Below are positions 23,303 to 35,300 of a stretch of 64,000 nucleotides of DNA, piece after piece; positions within the stretch are counted from its first letter, which is position 1, and every line of letters starts with the position of its first letter. Both the position numbers and the translations under genes were made by a program. Origin of the DNA: Hordeum vulgare subsp. vulgare. Lineage: Eukaryota > Streptophyta > Magnoliopsida > Poales > Poaceae. Where the stretch lies: NCBI RefSeq assembly GCF_904849725.1, contig NC_058523.1, positions 207,479,689-207,543,688 of the forward strand. Reading direction: 5' to 3'. The notes beneath the pieces were generated by a model. The model ran no database searches, had not been told where the DNA came from, and saw only the letters and a list, made by a program, of their open reading frames with translations.

Positions 23303-24358
23303 AGGTTAGTTATGGCATAGAAGGCTAGGACATGTTGGTATGCGTAACCTTGACAAGCTTATCAAAGGTGGTCATTTACTTGGTGTTAAAGATGTTATCT
23401 TTGACAAAGATAGACTTTGTAATGCTTGTCAAGTAGGAAAGCAAGTCGGTGGAAGTCATCCCGTGAAGAACATCATGGCGACAGGAAGGGCACTCGAGCT
23501 GCTTCAGATGGATCTATTTGATCCCAATACTTACAAGAGCCTCGGGGGAAATTCTTATCGTTTAGTCATTGTTGATGATTTTTGCATATGTACGTGGGTA
23601 TTCTTTCTTGATAATAAGTCGCACATACAAAATTTCTTTAAGAACTTCACTCGGAAAACCAAAATCAGTTTTAAGTGCAGATCAAGAAAGTTCAGAGGGA
23701 CAACAAAACGGAGTTCAACAACACAAATGTGGATAATTTTCATAACGAAGAAGGTATCTCACATGAGTTCTTGGCGATGTACACACCTCAACGAAATGGA
23801 TTTGTTGAGAGGAAGAACCGAAATGTCATAAAGATGGCCAGAATGATGCTTGACGAGTACAAGACGCCAAGACACTTTTGGTCAGAAGCCGTGGAAACAA
23901 CTTGTCATGCTATAAACGGACTGTACTTACACAAGTTTCTCGCTAAAACGGCATACGACCTATTCACGAGTAACAAACCCCAAGTTGGACACTTTCTTGA
24001 CAAGCACCATCTCTGTAAATTTGCTCCTAAATCTCATGATGGTTTCCTACTCGATTACAGATCAAACTCTCACACTTACTGTGTCTACAACAACTTCACT
24101 CAAAAATTTGAAGAGATGGTATATGTAAAGTTTGATGAATCTAATGGTTCGCGAGTCAAAAATCTGCCAAACGATGTAGGAGATAAGGAACCTTCGGAAT
24201 CCATCCAAGATATACCTATATACAAGATTTATCCCATGGAGGTGAAGGAAAGTACTTCATCAACCGAAGTGGAAGTTGCTACTTTGTGTCAAGGCAAACC
24301 AAAAAAGGACATGGAGGCATCCATAAGCGGTACACGACATGATGAAAAAGAGGAATAA
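23303..24358 (+). pseudogene. Copia pre-integrase and integrase (Copia-B)
   Basis: The first part (23340-23690) has 'LDKLIKGGHLLG', 'CNACQVGKQVGGSH' (zinc region) and 'YRLVIVDDFCICTWVFFL' with the first catalytic Asp. A frame change near 23680 leads to 'VQRDNKTEF' (second Asp kept), then 'TPQRNGFVERKNR' with the catalytic Glu, and 'PRHFWSEAVETTCHAINGLY'. Catalytic residues remain but the frame is broken. The C-terminal tail is low complexity and acidic. Confidence 0.85.
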
Positions 24359-24496
24359 GTACATCGTGATGATCCACCTCAACCTTCCTCACCACCAACT
24401 CAAGGAGATGACACCGTCAATAACCACGAACAAGGACTTGATGATGAGGAAGCTCCTTCATCCAAAAAGAAGAAGCTATCAAGAGTTCGATCAAGA

Positions 24497-25863
24497 GTGG
24501 ACAAGGATCATCCGTTGAATCAAATCTTTGGCGACATACAAATTGGGAGAATCACTCGCTCTAAATCTCGTTTAGCTAACTTTTGTGAGTATTATTCATT
24601 TATATCTAGCATTGATCCTGCGAAGGTAGAAGAATCCCTTCAAGACCCAGATTGGGTGAATGACATGCACGAAGAGATATACAACTTCGAGAGGAAACAA
24701 GCGTGGACCCTCGTGGAAAAGCCCAAAGATGAGCACAATATCAACGATACAAAATGGGAGTTTAGGAACAAGCAAGATGAAGATGGTCAAGTTGTACGAA
24801 ACAAGGCGTGTCTCGTAGACCAAGGATACACGCAAGTAGAAGGTATGGACTACGGTGAGACCTATGCCCTTGTTGCTAGAATTTAAGGCATTCACATTCT
24901 TCTCGCTTATGTCAATCACCATGATATTACTCTTTACCATATGGATATCAAAAGTGTTTTTCTAAATGGTGAAATTGAGAAGGAGGTTTATGAAAAACAA
25001 CCTCCCGGCTTTGTGAACCCTAAGAAACCTAATCATCTTTACAAACTTCCTAAAGCTTTATATGGTCTTGAACAAGACCCTAGAACTTGGTACAAATGCT
25101 TAACGAAGTTTCTCATTGAAAAGGGTTTTGAGATTGGTAAAATTGATGCAACCTTATTCACTAAAAGATTTAATGAAGAACTATTTGTGTTCCAAATATA
25201 TGTGTATCATATTAACTTCGGTTCTACTAACCCACATTTTAGTGAGAAATTCGGAAGGTTGATGTGAGAGAAGTATCAGATGTCTATGATGTGTGAGCTC
25301 AAATTCTTCCTTGGTTTTTAATTAAACAATCGAGAGAACGTACGTTCATATCTCAAACCAAGTACACCAAGGACTTAATCAAGCATTTTAACATGCAAGA
25401 ATGCAAAGGTATGAGAACCCCCATGCCTACTAGTGTACATGTTGACCTCACTAAGGAGGACAAACCGGTTGATCAGAAGGTTTATCGATCAATGATTGGT
25501 TCATTGCTATATCTTTGTGCCTCCCATCTCGATATCATGTTGAGTGTTTGCATATGTGCCCGATATCAACTAGCACCTAAGGAGTGTCATCTATTGGCTT
25601 TGAAAAGAATCATGAGATACCTGATATATGCACCAAACATTGGTATACGGTATCCCAAGGATCTTCTTTTAATCTTGTTGGCTATTCTCAGTCAGACTAT
25701 GTTGGAGACAGGGTTGATAGAAAATTCACCTGAGGTACATGTAAATTTCTTGGGATATCTCTTGTGTCTTGGTCATCCGAGAAATGAAACTCGGTATCTT
25801 TATCTACTGCCGAAGTGGAATACATTGTCGTCGGATAATGTTGTCCACAATAACTGTGGATGA
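24497..25863 (+). pseudogene. Copia reverse transcriptase (Copia-B), catalytic box lost
   Basis: The order is 'RITRSKSRLANFCEYYSF', 'QDPDWVNDMHEEI', 'GMDYGETYALVARI', then an in-frame TAA at about 24884-24886, then 'MDIKSVFLNGEIEKEVYEK' and 'ALYGLEQDPRTWY'. Where the YVDD active site should be (about 25199-25213) the sequence reads 'IYVYHINFGSTN', so both catalytic Asp residues are gone. A further stop and frame changes follow before 'KVYRSMIGSLLYLCASHLDI' near 25480. The protein could not copy RNA. Confidence 0.88.
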
Positions 25864-26150
25864 CTCAAACTCTTAAGGATTATGGCATTCATCTGACACA
25901 TGTTCCATTATTGTGTGACAATGAAAGTGCTACTAAAATTTCCTATAATCATGTGCAACATTCTCGAACTAAATATATTCAAGTGCGACATCATTTCATT
26001 CATGATCATGGTGGTAAAGGAGAAATAGATCTCAAGCATGTTCGTACCGACAAACAATTAGCTGATATCTTTACCAAACTAATTGATGAGAAATTATTCT
26101 GGCATTTGAGGAGTGAGTTGAAAATCATCCATGCTTCAAATCTCATCTAG
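25860..26150 (+). pseudogene. Copia RNase H C-terminus (Copia-B)
   Basis: 'LLCDNESATKISYN', 'IQVRHHFIHDH' and 'QLADIFTKLIDEKLF' are the typical closing motifs of the polyprotein in the SIRE/Maximus group, followed by a stop. The N-terminal part of the domain is in other frames upstream (25640-25860). Confidence 0.85.
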
Positions 26151-26539
26151 ACTCACTCGGATGCATGCAAGGGCATGATCTTGATTATCTATTCCTTGAT
26201 GCCATTTATATGACACTATCTTATATCTTGGGAAACTATGCTAGCTTGCATTGCATCTAACCTTTTGTAGGTACTTGGAAGAACTACACTCCATGAGATT
26301 TTCATCAACTCATATCAAAAGCAATCTTGACATGGCCAAGTGTTAACAACCCCTTCTTCGGAGATGAAGGAAGAAGAGAACAAAATCAAATACTTGACAA
26401 TTATATGATGATGAAATTCACTCATGTCATTTAGATATATTATGTTCTTACATGCATGACTAACCAATTTAGGTGAAGAATTATCCAAAATGAGAAGGAT
26501 AGCTCCCAAATCAAGATGATCATCATCAACATTGAGCAT
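26151..26539 (+). other. 3' untranslated region of Copia-B, first part
   Basis: AT-rich non-coding sequence after the polyprotein stop. It ends with the AGCAT target site (26535-26539) of the inserted Gypsy-2 and continues at 31382. No gene is seen. Confidence 0.6.
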
Positions 26540-28086
26540 TGCTACTTCTCAAACAACAGCGCCCAAAATTGACACGTTGATGGAGACTTGCTTGCGTTGG
26601 TTTTCCCTTGAAGAGGAAAGGGTGATGCAGCAAAGGAGCAGTAAGTATTTTCCTCAGTTTGAGAACCAAGCTATCGATCCAGTAGGAGGGTCGCGTCAAG
26701 TCCAGAGTACCTCGCAAACACAAACGATCTTGCACCCAACGCTTCAAAGGGGTTGTCAATCCCTTCACGATTGTTTGCAAAGTGAGACCTGAAGGCGGAA
26801 AGTGCAACAAAGTAAAAAGTGTAAGGCTGAAAATATGGTGTGGAGTAGACCCGGGGGCCATAGTGTTCACTAGAGGCTTTTCTCAAAATAGCAAATATCA
26901 TGGTGGGTGAACAAATTACTGTCGAGCAATTGATAGAACCGCGCAAAGTCATGACGATATCTAAGGCAATGATCATACATATAGGCATCACGTCCGAGAG
27001 AAGTAGACCGATACTTTCTGCATCTACTACTATTACTCCACACATCCACCGCTATCCAGCATGCATCTAGTGTATTGAGTTCATGACGAACAGAGTAACG
27101 CCTTAAGCAAGATGACATGATGTAGAGGGATAATCTCAAACCAATGATGAAAACCCCATCTTTTTACCCTTGATGGCAACAACACGATGCGTGCCTCGCT
27201 ACCCCTTCTGTCACTGGGTGAGGTCACCGCACGGTACGAACCCAAAACCAAGCACTTCTCCCATTGCAAGAATCATAGATCTAGTTGGCCAAACAAAACC
27301 CACAACACAAAGAGAATTACAAGGATATGAAATCATGCATAAGAGAGATCAAAAGAAACTCAAGTAAGATTCATAGATAATCTGATCATAAATCCACAAT
27401 TCATCGGGTCTCGACAAACACACCACAAAAGAAGATTACATCGGATAGATCTCCATGAAGATCATGGAGAACTTTGTATTGAAGATCCAAGAGAGAGAAG
27501 AAGCCATCTAGTTACTAGCTATGGACCCGTAGGTCTATGGTGAACTACTCACGCATCATCGGAGAGGTCATGGTGTTGATGAAGAAGCCCTCCGTATCCA
27601 AATCCCCCCTCCGACAGGGCACCAGAACGTGCCCCAGATGGGATCTTGCAGAGATAGAAGCTTGCGGCGACGGAAAAGTACTTTCGATGATCTCCAGATT
27701 TTTTGTGGAATTTTTGGGCATATATAGGCGCAAAACCTAGGGCAAAGGGGCCTCAGGGAGCCCACAAGCCAGGGGGCCGCGGCCTCCCCCCTGGCCGTGC
27801 CATGAGGGCTTGTGGGGTCCCTGGTGGGCCCCTGCCCTGATTCTCCGGCTCTCCGATCTTTTTCTGTTCTGGAAATAATCTTTTTGGCAGTTTCATTCCG
27901 TTTGGACTCTGTTCCAAATCCTCCTCTGAAAAGGGTCAAAAACATGGAAAAAACAGGAACTGGCACTTGTCACTGAGTTAATAAGTTAGTCCCAAAAAAT
28001 ATATAAAAGGCATGCAAAACATCCAAAGTTTGACAAGATAATAGCATGAAACCATAAAAAATTATAGATACGTTGGAGACGTATCA
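26540..28086 (-). repeat. 3' LTR of Gypsy-2
   Basis: TG...CA ends on the plus strand ('tgctacttc' to 'acgtatca'). It is the same LTR family as Gypsy-1, and the outer end abuts AGCAT. Confidence 0.92.
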
Positions 28087-29831
28087 AGCATCCCGAAGCT
28101 TAACTCCTGTTCGTCCTCGAGTTGGGAAGTGACGAAGAATGATTTTTTGATGTGGAATGCTACCTAGAATAGTTGTCCTTTGGAAATTCTTTCACGTGAC
28201 ATGAATGTTCAGATTCGTAAGATTCGAAACAATAGTTTGCTATTGACATGAAAACAATAATACTTCAAGCAAACTAGCAAGGTAATCATGAACTTTCAAT
28301 ATAACAAGGCCAACGAAAGTTATCCCTACAAAATCATATAGTCTGGCTATGCTCCATCATCCTCACACAACTAATGTAAATCATGCAGAACCCCGGTATT
28401 GGCCAAGTAATTGTTTTTGCACTCTTACTTTCTCAAACTTTTTATAACTATCACGCAATACAAGAGCGTGAGCCATGGATATAGCACTATAAGTGGAATA
28501 GTGTGTGGTGGTGGCTGTGAGACAAAAAGGAGGAGATGGTCACATTGACTTGGTGTATCAAAGGGCTATGTGGATGCCCATTAATAGATATCATTGTGAA
28601 TGGGTAGGGATTGCCATAAAAGTGATGCACTAGAGCTATAAGTATGTGAAGGCTCAAAAAGAGAACTAGTGGGTGTGCATCCAACTTGCTTGCTCACGAA
28701 GACCTAGGGCAATTTTGAGGAAGACCTTCATTGGAATATACAAGCCAAGTTATATAATGAAGATTCCCACTAGCATATGGTAGTGACAAAGCAAGAAGCA
28801 CTCAATCATGAAGAACATGGTGCTATTATGAAGCACAAGTGTGGAAAAACATAGTAGCATTGTCCCTTCTCTCTTTTTCTCTCTTCCTTTTTTTTTATTT
28901 GGGCACTTGGGCCTCTTTTTTCTCTTTTCTCTTTTTTTTATTTGGGCTCTTTTTTTTAATTTTCTCACATGGGACAATGCTCTAATAATGATGATCATCA
29001 CACTTTTATTTACTCACAGCTCAAAGCTCAAAATGATGATGACTCTATAGGAAATGCCTCCGGCAGTGTACCGGGATGTGTAATGATCTAGCTTGGCGTA
29101 TGACGTTGAAACATCTCGCTAGGTATCTTATGATCATGCAATGGCAATATGAGAGTGACGACACAAGTCATGAAAAGGAACGGTGGGAGTTGCATGGCAA
29201 TATATCTCGGAATGGCTATGAAAATGCCATAGTGGGTAGGTATGGTGGCTGTTTTGAGGAAGGCATATGGTGGGTTTGTGTACCGGCGAGAATTGCGCGG
29301 CACTAGAGAGGCTAGCAATCGTGGAAGGTGAAAGTGCATCTATACCATGGACTCAAATTAGTCATGAAGAACTCACATACTTGTTGCGAAAGTTTTTATT
29401 AGTAATCGAAACAAAGTGCTAAACGCATACTCCTAGGGGAAGGGTTGGTAGGTGTTAACCATCGCGCGATCCCGACCTCAACACAAAGGATGACAATCAA
29501 TAGATCAATTATGCTCCGACTTCCTAACATAGCAGTTCACCATACGTGCATGCTACGGGATTCACTAACTTAAACACAAGTATTTCTAGATTCACAACAC
29601 CCTACTAACATAGCTCTTAATATTACCACATCCACGTCTCAAAACTAATTGAGAGGAATCAAGACTTCTCTTTCTACTCTATTTGGGTACCTATCACCTT
29701 TGGGACTACTTTCATAGCATAAGCCAACTACCAAGTCACGCACCGCCATGCTCTAAAAGATATAAGTGAAGCACATAGAGCAAAAGTATCTAGCTCAAAA
29801 GATATAAGTGAAGCACTATGAGCATTTTTCT
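28087..29831 (-). other. Internal remnant of Gypsy-2 (non-coding)
   Basis: It corresponds to roughly 13041-15010 of Gypsy-1, with one instead of two copies of the 309-bp unit. The stretch 28773-29225 is identical to 14036-14488, whereas flanking parts differ at roughly one base in ten. No protein domain is present. Confidence 0.85.
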
Positions 29832-31376
29832 TGCTACTTCTCAAATAACAGCGCCAGAAATTGACACGTTGATGGAGACTTGCTTGCGTTGGTTTTTCCC
29901 TTAAAGAGGAAAGAGGGATGCAGCAAAGGAGCAGTAAGTATTTCCCTCAGTTTGAGAACCAAGGTATCAATCCGATAGGAGGGTCTCGTCAAGTACAGAG
30001 TACCTGCGAGAACACAAACGAGCTTGCACCCAACGCATCAAAGGGCTTGTCAATCCCTTCAAGATTGTTTGCAAAGTGAGATCTGAAGGCGGAAAGTGGA
30101 ACGAAGTAAAAAGTGTAAGGCTGAAAATATGGTGTGGAGTAGACCCGGGGGCCATAGTGTTCACTAAAGGCTTCTCTCAAAATAGAAAATATCAAGGTGG
30201 GTGAACAAATTACTGTCGAGCACTTGATAGAACCGCGCAAAGTCATGACGATATCTAAGGCAATGATCATACATATAGGCATCACGTCCTTGACAACTAG
30301 ACCGATACTTTCTGCATCTACTACTATTACTCTACACATCGACCGCTATCCAGCATGCATCTAGTGTATTGAGTTCATAACGAACAGAGTAACGCCTTAA
30401 GCAAGATGACATGATGTAGAGGGATAATCATAAACCAATGATGAAAAACCCAGCTTTTTACCCTTGATGGCAACAAGATGATGCGTGCCTCGCTACCCCT
30501 TATGTCACTGGGTGAGCTCACCGCACGGTATGAACCGAACACCAAGCACTTCTCCCATTGCAAGAATCATAGATCTAGTTGGCCAAACAAAACCCACAAC
30601 TTGAAGAGAATTACAAGGATACGAAATCATACATAAGAGAGATAAGAAGAAACTCAAATAAGATTCATAGATAATCTGATCATAAATCCAGAATTCATCG
30701 GATTTCGACAAACACACCGCAAAAGAAGATTACATCGGATAGATCTCCATGAAGATCATGGAGAACTTTGTATTGAAGATCCAAGAGAGAGAAGAAGCCA
30801 CTAGTTACTAGCAATGGACCCATAGGTCTATGGTGAACTACTCACGCATCATCAGAGAGGTCATGGTGTTAATGAAGAAGCCCTCCGTATCCGAATCCCA
30901 CCTCCGGCAGGGCACCAGAACGTGCCCCAGATGGGATCTTGCGGAGACAGAAGCTTGCGGCGGCAGAAAAGTACTTTCGATGATCTGCTGATTTTTTGTG
31001 GAATTTTTGGGGATATATAGGCGCAAAACCAAGGGCAAAGGGGCCTCAGGGAGCCCACAAGCCAGGGGCTGTGGCCTCCCCCTGGCCACACCATGAGGGC
31101 TTGTGGGGTTCCTGGTGGGCCCCTGCCCTGATTCTCGGGCTCTTCGATCTTTTTGTGTTACGGAAAAAATCTTTTTGGCAGTTTCATTCCGCTTGGACTC
31201 CGTTCAAAATCCTTCTCTGAAAAGGGTCAAAAACATGGAAAAAACAGGAACTGGCACTTGGCACTGAGTTAATAAGTTAGTCCCAAAAAATATATAAAAG
31301 CCATGCAGAACATCCAAAGTTTGACAAGATAATAGCATGAAACCATCAAAATTATACATACGTTGGAGACATATCA
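29832..31376 (-). repeat. 5' LTR of Gypsy-2
   Basis: Partner of 26540-28086. It starts TGATATGTC on the minus strand, one change from the usual TGATACGTC. No primer binding site follows its inner end, unlike Gypsy-1. Confidence 0.92.
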
Positions 31377-31381
31377 AGCAT

Positions 31382-31600
31382 CCACGAAAAGTTCACCTAC
31401 ATGCCATATCATCAACATCATTCGAAGGTCTGTACTCATATCATTGATAAAGCTTTGCACCAAGTCATGAGGTAAAGCAACTCAAGTGATATGAAGACAT
31501 TAAAAAGCTTAATCAAAAAAGGTAACCACATTTTGCGCTTAATGATAAGTATGTCCTATGATCAAGCATTATTGCTTGACTCATCAAGTCAATACGCTCT
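31382..31600 (+). other. 3' untranslated region of Copia-B, second part
   Basis: AT-rich continuation of 26539 after the nested Gypsy-2. It changes to GC-rich Gypsy gag-like sequence near 31600. No 3' LTR of Copia-B is recognised, so the element is truncated here. Confidence 0.45.
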
Positions 31601-32300
31601 AATATGGGTGACCTAGTCACCGCCCCATCTTTCATGGCACCAGCGGCCTTGACACTTCTGAATGTCAAGAACTACGTTTGGTTCGTACCGAGCACTTCAA
31701 CATGTGCCCCGGACGGTTTGAGAGAAGCCGTGCGCGTGGAGGAGGTCGCAATGGGGGCTATTGGGATGATCGTGAGCCGCGTCAGGGGTAAGGTGACCAG
31801 CCTCAGGAGGACCCCTGGCGTGGCCAGCCTCAGGAGGACCGCTGACGTGATATTCCTCAGGAGGGGCAGCAACGCAGCCAACCTCGTGAGGCTCGCCCTC
31901 AGGAGGCCAGGCTACCACCGCTGCCTCCGCAGCCCATGAGGAGGGATGAAGAGAGACAAGACAACGGGGCTAGGGGGCTTCCAAGAGGCCAGGGTAGTGG
32001 CTTCCATCCTGGGCGGCGCCCAGACACCAGCCTCCAACCGCGCCTTCAAGAAGTTTGCTCTGGAGGTGAATGCCGCCCTCCCAAGGCCTGAAGCGATGTG
32101 TCCCCTCAACTGGTCCCAGACCACCATTGCTTTCGACCCAAGCGTCCAGCTCAGCTGCTCCTTCATGGCTAGCAAGCTCCCAATGATGTGCACCCCAACG
32201 ATCAGCAACTTCCTCATCACCAAGACCAGTTACAGTGGAGGTGGGCTGAACATCCTCTCAGTCGAGTCCTTCGAGAAACTCCAACTACCGTATGAGCAGC
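31601..32300 (+). pseudogene. Gypsy gag-protease relic, first half (Gypsy-3)
   Basis: A degenerate Arg- and Pro-rich gag linker (31600-31945) is followed by the frame from 31946 with 'GFQEARVVASILGGAQ', 'PLNWSQTTIAFDPS' and 'KLPMMCTPTISNFLITKT', conserved in one Triticeae Gypsy group. The protease active site should follow, but the text reads 'YSGGGLNILSVESFEKL' in place of a D-G-G-A-type site, so the catalytic Asp is lost. The frame is cut at 32300 by a solo LTR and resumes at 36342 with 'LMPTKPFSG'. Confidence 0.82.
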
Positions 32301-35300
32301 TGTCACAGCCTGTTTTCACTATCACTTTTTCTGTAATTCAAAAATCTGAGCTTATTAAACTTTTTTTTTCAAAACAAATGTTGTGAGTGCCATGATTGCA
32401 ATTGTATGCTTGAGTGTGTGATGTCAAAAACCACCATTCTCATGACCCAATTATTTTCAAAACCCTTTTCTTATTTCTGGTTTTGAATGGGTTGCACTTC
32501 AAGTCCTTGATGGCAAGGAGTGTTCTTACCCAAAGTTTGTGATCTGGTTCTAGCACTATTTTAGTTCACCAAAGCCATAAAATAATTATTTTATGAATTA
32601 TTTTCATATTTTAATTGCATGTCCATTTCTAAGGCCAGAAATGATATTCCTATATGGAAAAATACTTTTCTGTCTTAGAAAAATCTGAGAAAAAATAGAG
32701 ATAATCACAAGGACATATATTTTCCATACATAAGATTTTCAACCCCTAATTATATTATTATTATTTGAGTAAAACCCTAAAAACCCTTTCTGTCTGTTTT
32801 GACCTTTTGAAGTATTTCCAAAGGAAATATTCTCAATAAATTCCTAGAAAATTCCAGTGGTATCCCTAAGCCATATTTGGTGCCCATATAAAATTTCACC
32901 TTGATCCAAGGTGATTAAGGTCACTAAAAAATTGCAAAACCCCTTGTGTCTAGTATGAAGTTAGAGAAACTCTACATAGAAAAGTTTATCCTTTGGAGCT
33001 GAAACTTTGCAAGAGTGCCTAATACCTCAAATGAGGATTCCATGCGAAAAATGGGATTCGTGGGACTTGTTTTGCCCACACTCTCTTTGGAAGGATCAGA
33101 TGTGATCATTTGGTGATGTTTTCAAGTTGACAAAGCTAAACTTGTCCAATGGAGCTCAAACTTGGTGAAACCCTTTGTTTTAGCACCAAACCCAATCCTG
33201 TTAAGTTGCATAGCCAGTGGTGGGGTGCAGCCACCCGAAACCACTGTCGAGCACCTGCTGACAATTGGGAAAAAACCCTCCTAGCCTTAGCTAAACCCAA
33301 TCCCTTTCTCCCAAACTCCTAGATTAGGTGCCTGACATCTATGCCTAACTCCAGTCAAGTGGCCCCTCTCTGGTTCAAAGTGGACAAGCCAAAATCCCCA
33401 ATTTGAGTTTCAGCCCAAGGCATGCTAGCATGCCGTGGCGTGCCAAAACTGCGCTCTGGGCGCGCTACAAAGAGCAACCAAGGTGGGGGCGACTCCCTCG
33501 GCCAGTTCCAGGCTCCCCGCGGTGTCTCTCCTCTTCCCCGACAACCCCTTTGCATCAGGCAGCCCTCAGGGCGCCTCCTTTCCTGCGCTAAGAGCCGGTG
33601 CGATGCGTGCCCGCGCAAACGAGAAGCGCCAGAGGAGCTCGGCCACGATAGCTCGCCTCTCCTCCTTCTCTCTCTCTTGCAATGAGTCCAGGCGGTTCAA
33701 AACCACGTCCTGAGATCGTGGTTTTGACCCTAGTGTCTCTCTGCAACCCCATGCACGCCACGGTCGACCACCGGCGCTCCCGAGTCGGCTCACCGTCGCG
33801 GACCTATAAATAGCCCCTCCCCTCGCTCAAGAACCCATCACTCCACCTCACCAAGACCCCAATCACCTCCCTAGCAACCCGAGTAAGCAAGCTGAGCCCC
33901 GGTGCTCGAGAACGACCGAGGCCAATCTGCCTCGGAGCTCCGGTCAATCTCCGGCTACAAGTCGGCTCTCGAGTCCCTCTGCCCACCAAATCACTCCCCG
34001 TGACCCCGTGAAGCTTTCCCCCCTCTTCCCCGAGTAAATCCGTGACCGTAGCTACCACCTCCACCTTCACCCGAAACCCCTCAGCCGCGGCTACCTCGTC
34101 ACCGGTGAACCTGAGCCCCTCCGCCGTCAACTCGACCACCAACTGGTAGGAGACGACGAGTCAGACCCATTCCTGTCATCGTTAGGGCCCGAGGACGTCG
34201 GTAGCCACGCCGGCGTGCTCCTCCTCCTCTCTGGCCAGAGGTAGGAGACGACCCCGACAGGCGTAACCCACCTGCCGGTGGCCCATCTCTTTCTCCCTCG
34301 ATGCTCGCAGCCACTGACTGCAGCGGCCCGCGCGTTAGGTTCAAACCTGAAGGCACGCGCGCCTGGGCAGGCTGGTTGGATGGCCAGTGGGCTGGCCCAG
34401 TCCCAGGCCAAGCCAGGCCAGGGGCTATAGCCCTTTTCTTTTTATTTAAAACTTGATTTTCAATGATTTTTGTAAAAAGATTTAACCTGTGAAATAATAT
34501 GATTTTTCCACTGTTATTTTTCTAAAAACATGTAGTATTTAACAAAACCATTGAAGTAATTTTTGCAACAACTATTCTATTTTATAATAATAAAAAGGGT
34601 TAAATTGGAATAGTTTTGCTTCTGATATACGGATTTAAAAAATATTCTTTCACAAAAACCAGAGACAAATATTTTTAAAATAACAATATGGATTTATCAG
34701 AATTAAACAACATTTTTAAAGTGATTGTGTGATCTGTTTTGGAGTGAGCTACTTATTGCATTTATTTATTACGGCGATAGAAAACCCATGTGACGAAGGA
34801 GTTGGAGCGGAATACCTCGAAGACCCCGGATACCTAGAAGCCCAAGGCAAGCAGCCCTTTGACCATGACTGAGCACATGTTATATTCATGCTAGTGTAAC
34901 AAATATTTCCGTTGCACATGATCATAAGTGTCGGTAAATCATTGAAGTGATGTTACCGAAGGCTCCTCCTGAGCACTTGCATTTTGAGCATGATCCCATC
35001 ACCTATGAGGATCCCGCTAATATCATGTTGACAAGTAAAGCTAGAATAGCAATATCATGATCATGTTGTGGGTATAAATCAAAGGTTTATGAAAACCCCG
35101 TCACGCGCCACTAATGCCCGAGGGTGCTGAGAAGTTAGGTGGCCACTTTTGGTGAAGTGGTGCACCGGGTATTTTGTGTAAGTATGTTTTAGAAAATGGG
35201 ATTAGATTTATGATGTGTCGACTGTCCTAGCCTTACATGTATGACCACGTTACCCCTTTATGGGACGGGGCTGTGTTGATTACTTTGGTCGGTGCTAGCA

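Larger units (their letters stand above)
21011..26539 (+). mobile_element. SIRE/Maximus-type Copia retrotransposon (Copia-B), decayed
   Basis: The layout is 5' LTR (about 21011-22480), primer binding site, then protease, integrase, reverse transcriptase and RNase H in Copia order on the plus strand. Most of gag is missing, because only about 400 nt separate the primer site from the protease. The region after RNase H is cut at 26540 by Gypsy-2 and continues at 31382. No 3' LTR is recognisable before other sequence begins near 31600. Every pol domain is damaged. Confidence 0.85.
26540..31376 (-). mobile_element. Athila-type Gypsy-2, coding-less, nested in Copia-B
   Basis: LTRs of 1,547 bp (26540-28086) and 1,545 bp (29832-31376) flank only 1.75 kb. 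The target duplication AGCAT is perfect at 26535-26539 and 31377-31381. The internal region matches the non-coding 3' part of Gypsy-1. Gag, protease and primer binding site are all absent, and the deletion edge falls exactly at the inner end of the 5' LTR (29831/29832). The polypurine tract is kept at about 28087-28103. Confidence 0.92.

Noticed and set aside
31377..31390. AGCATCC after Gypsy-2 as a leftover polypurine tract of another element rather than a target duplication
   Set aside because: The polypurine tract of this family also gives 'agcatcc' next to the LTR, but the following bases (acgaaaag) diverge and the same AGCAT is present at the other end, so a 5-bp target duplication is the simpler reading.
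33355..34411. Several overlapping GC-rich open frames on both strands
   Set aside because: They sit in the leader-like part of a solo LTR, with no domain and many overlapping frames. Composition explains them.
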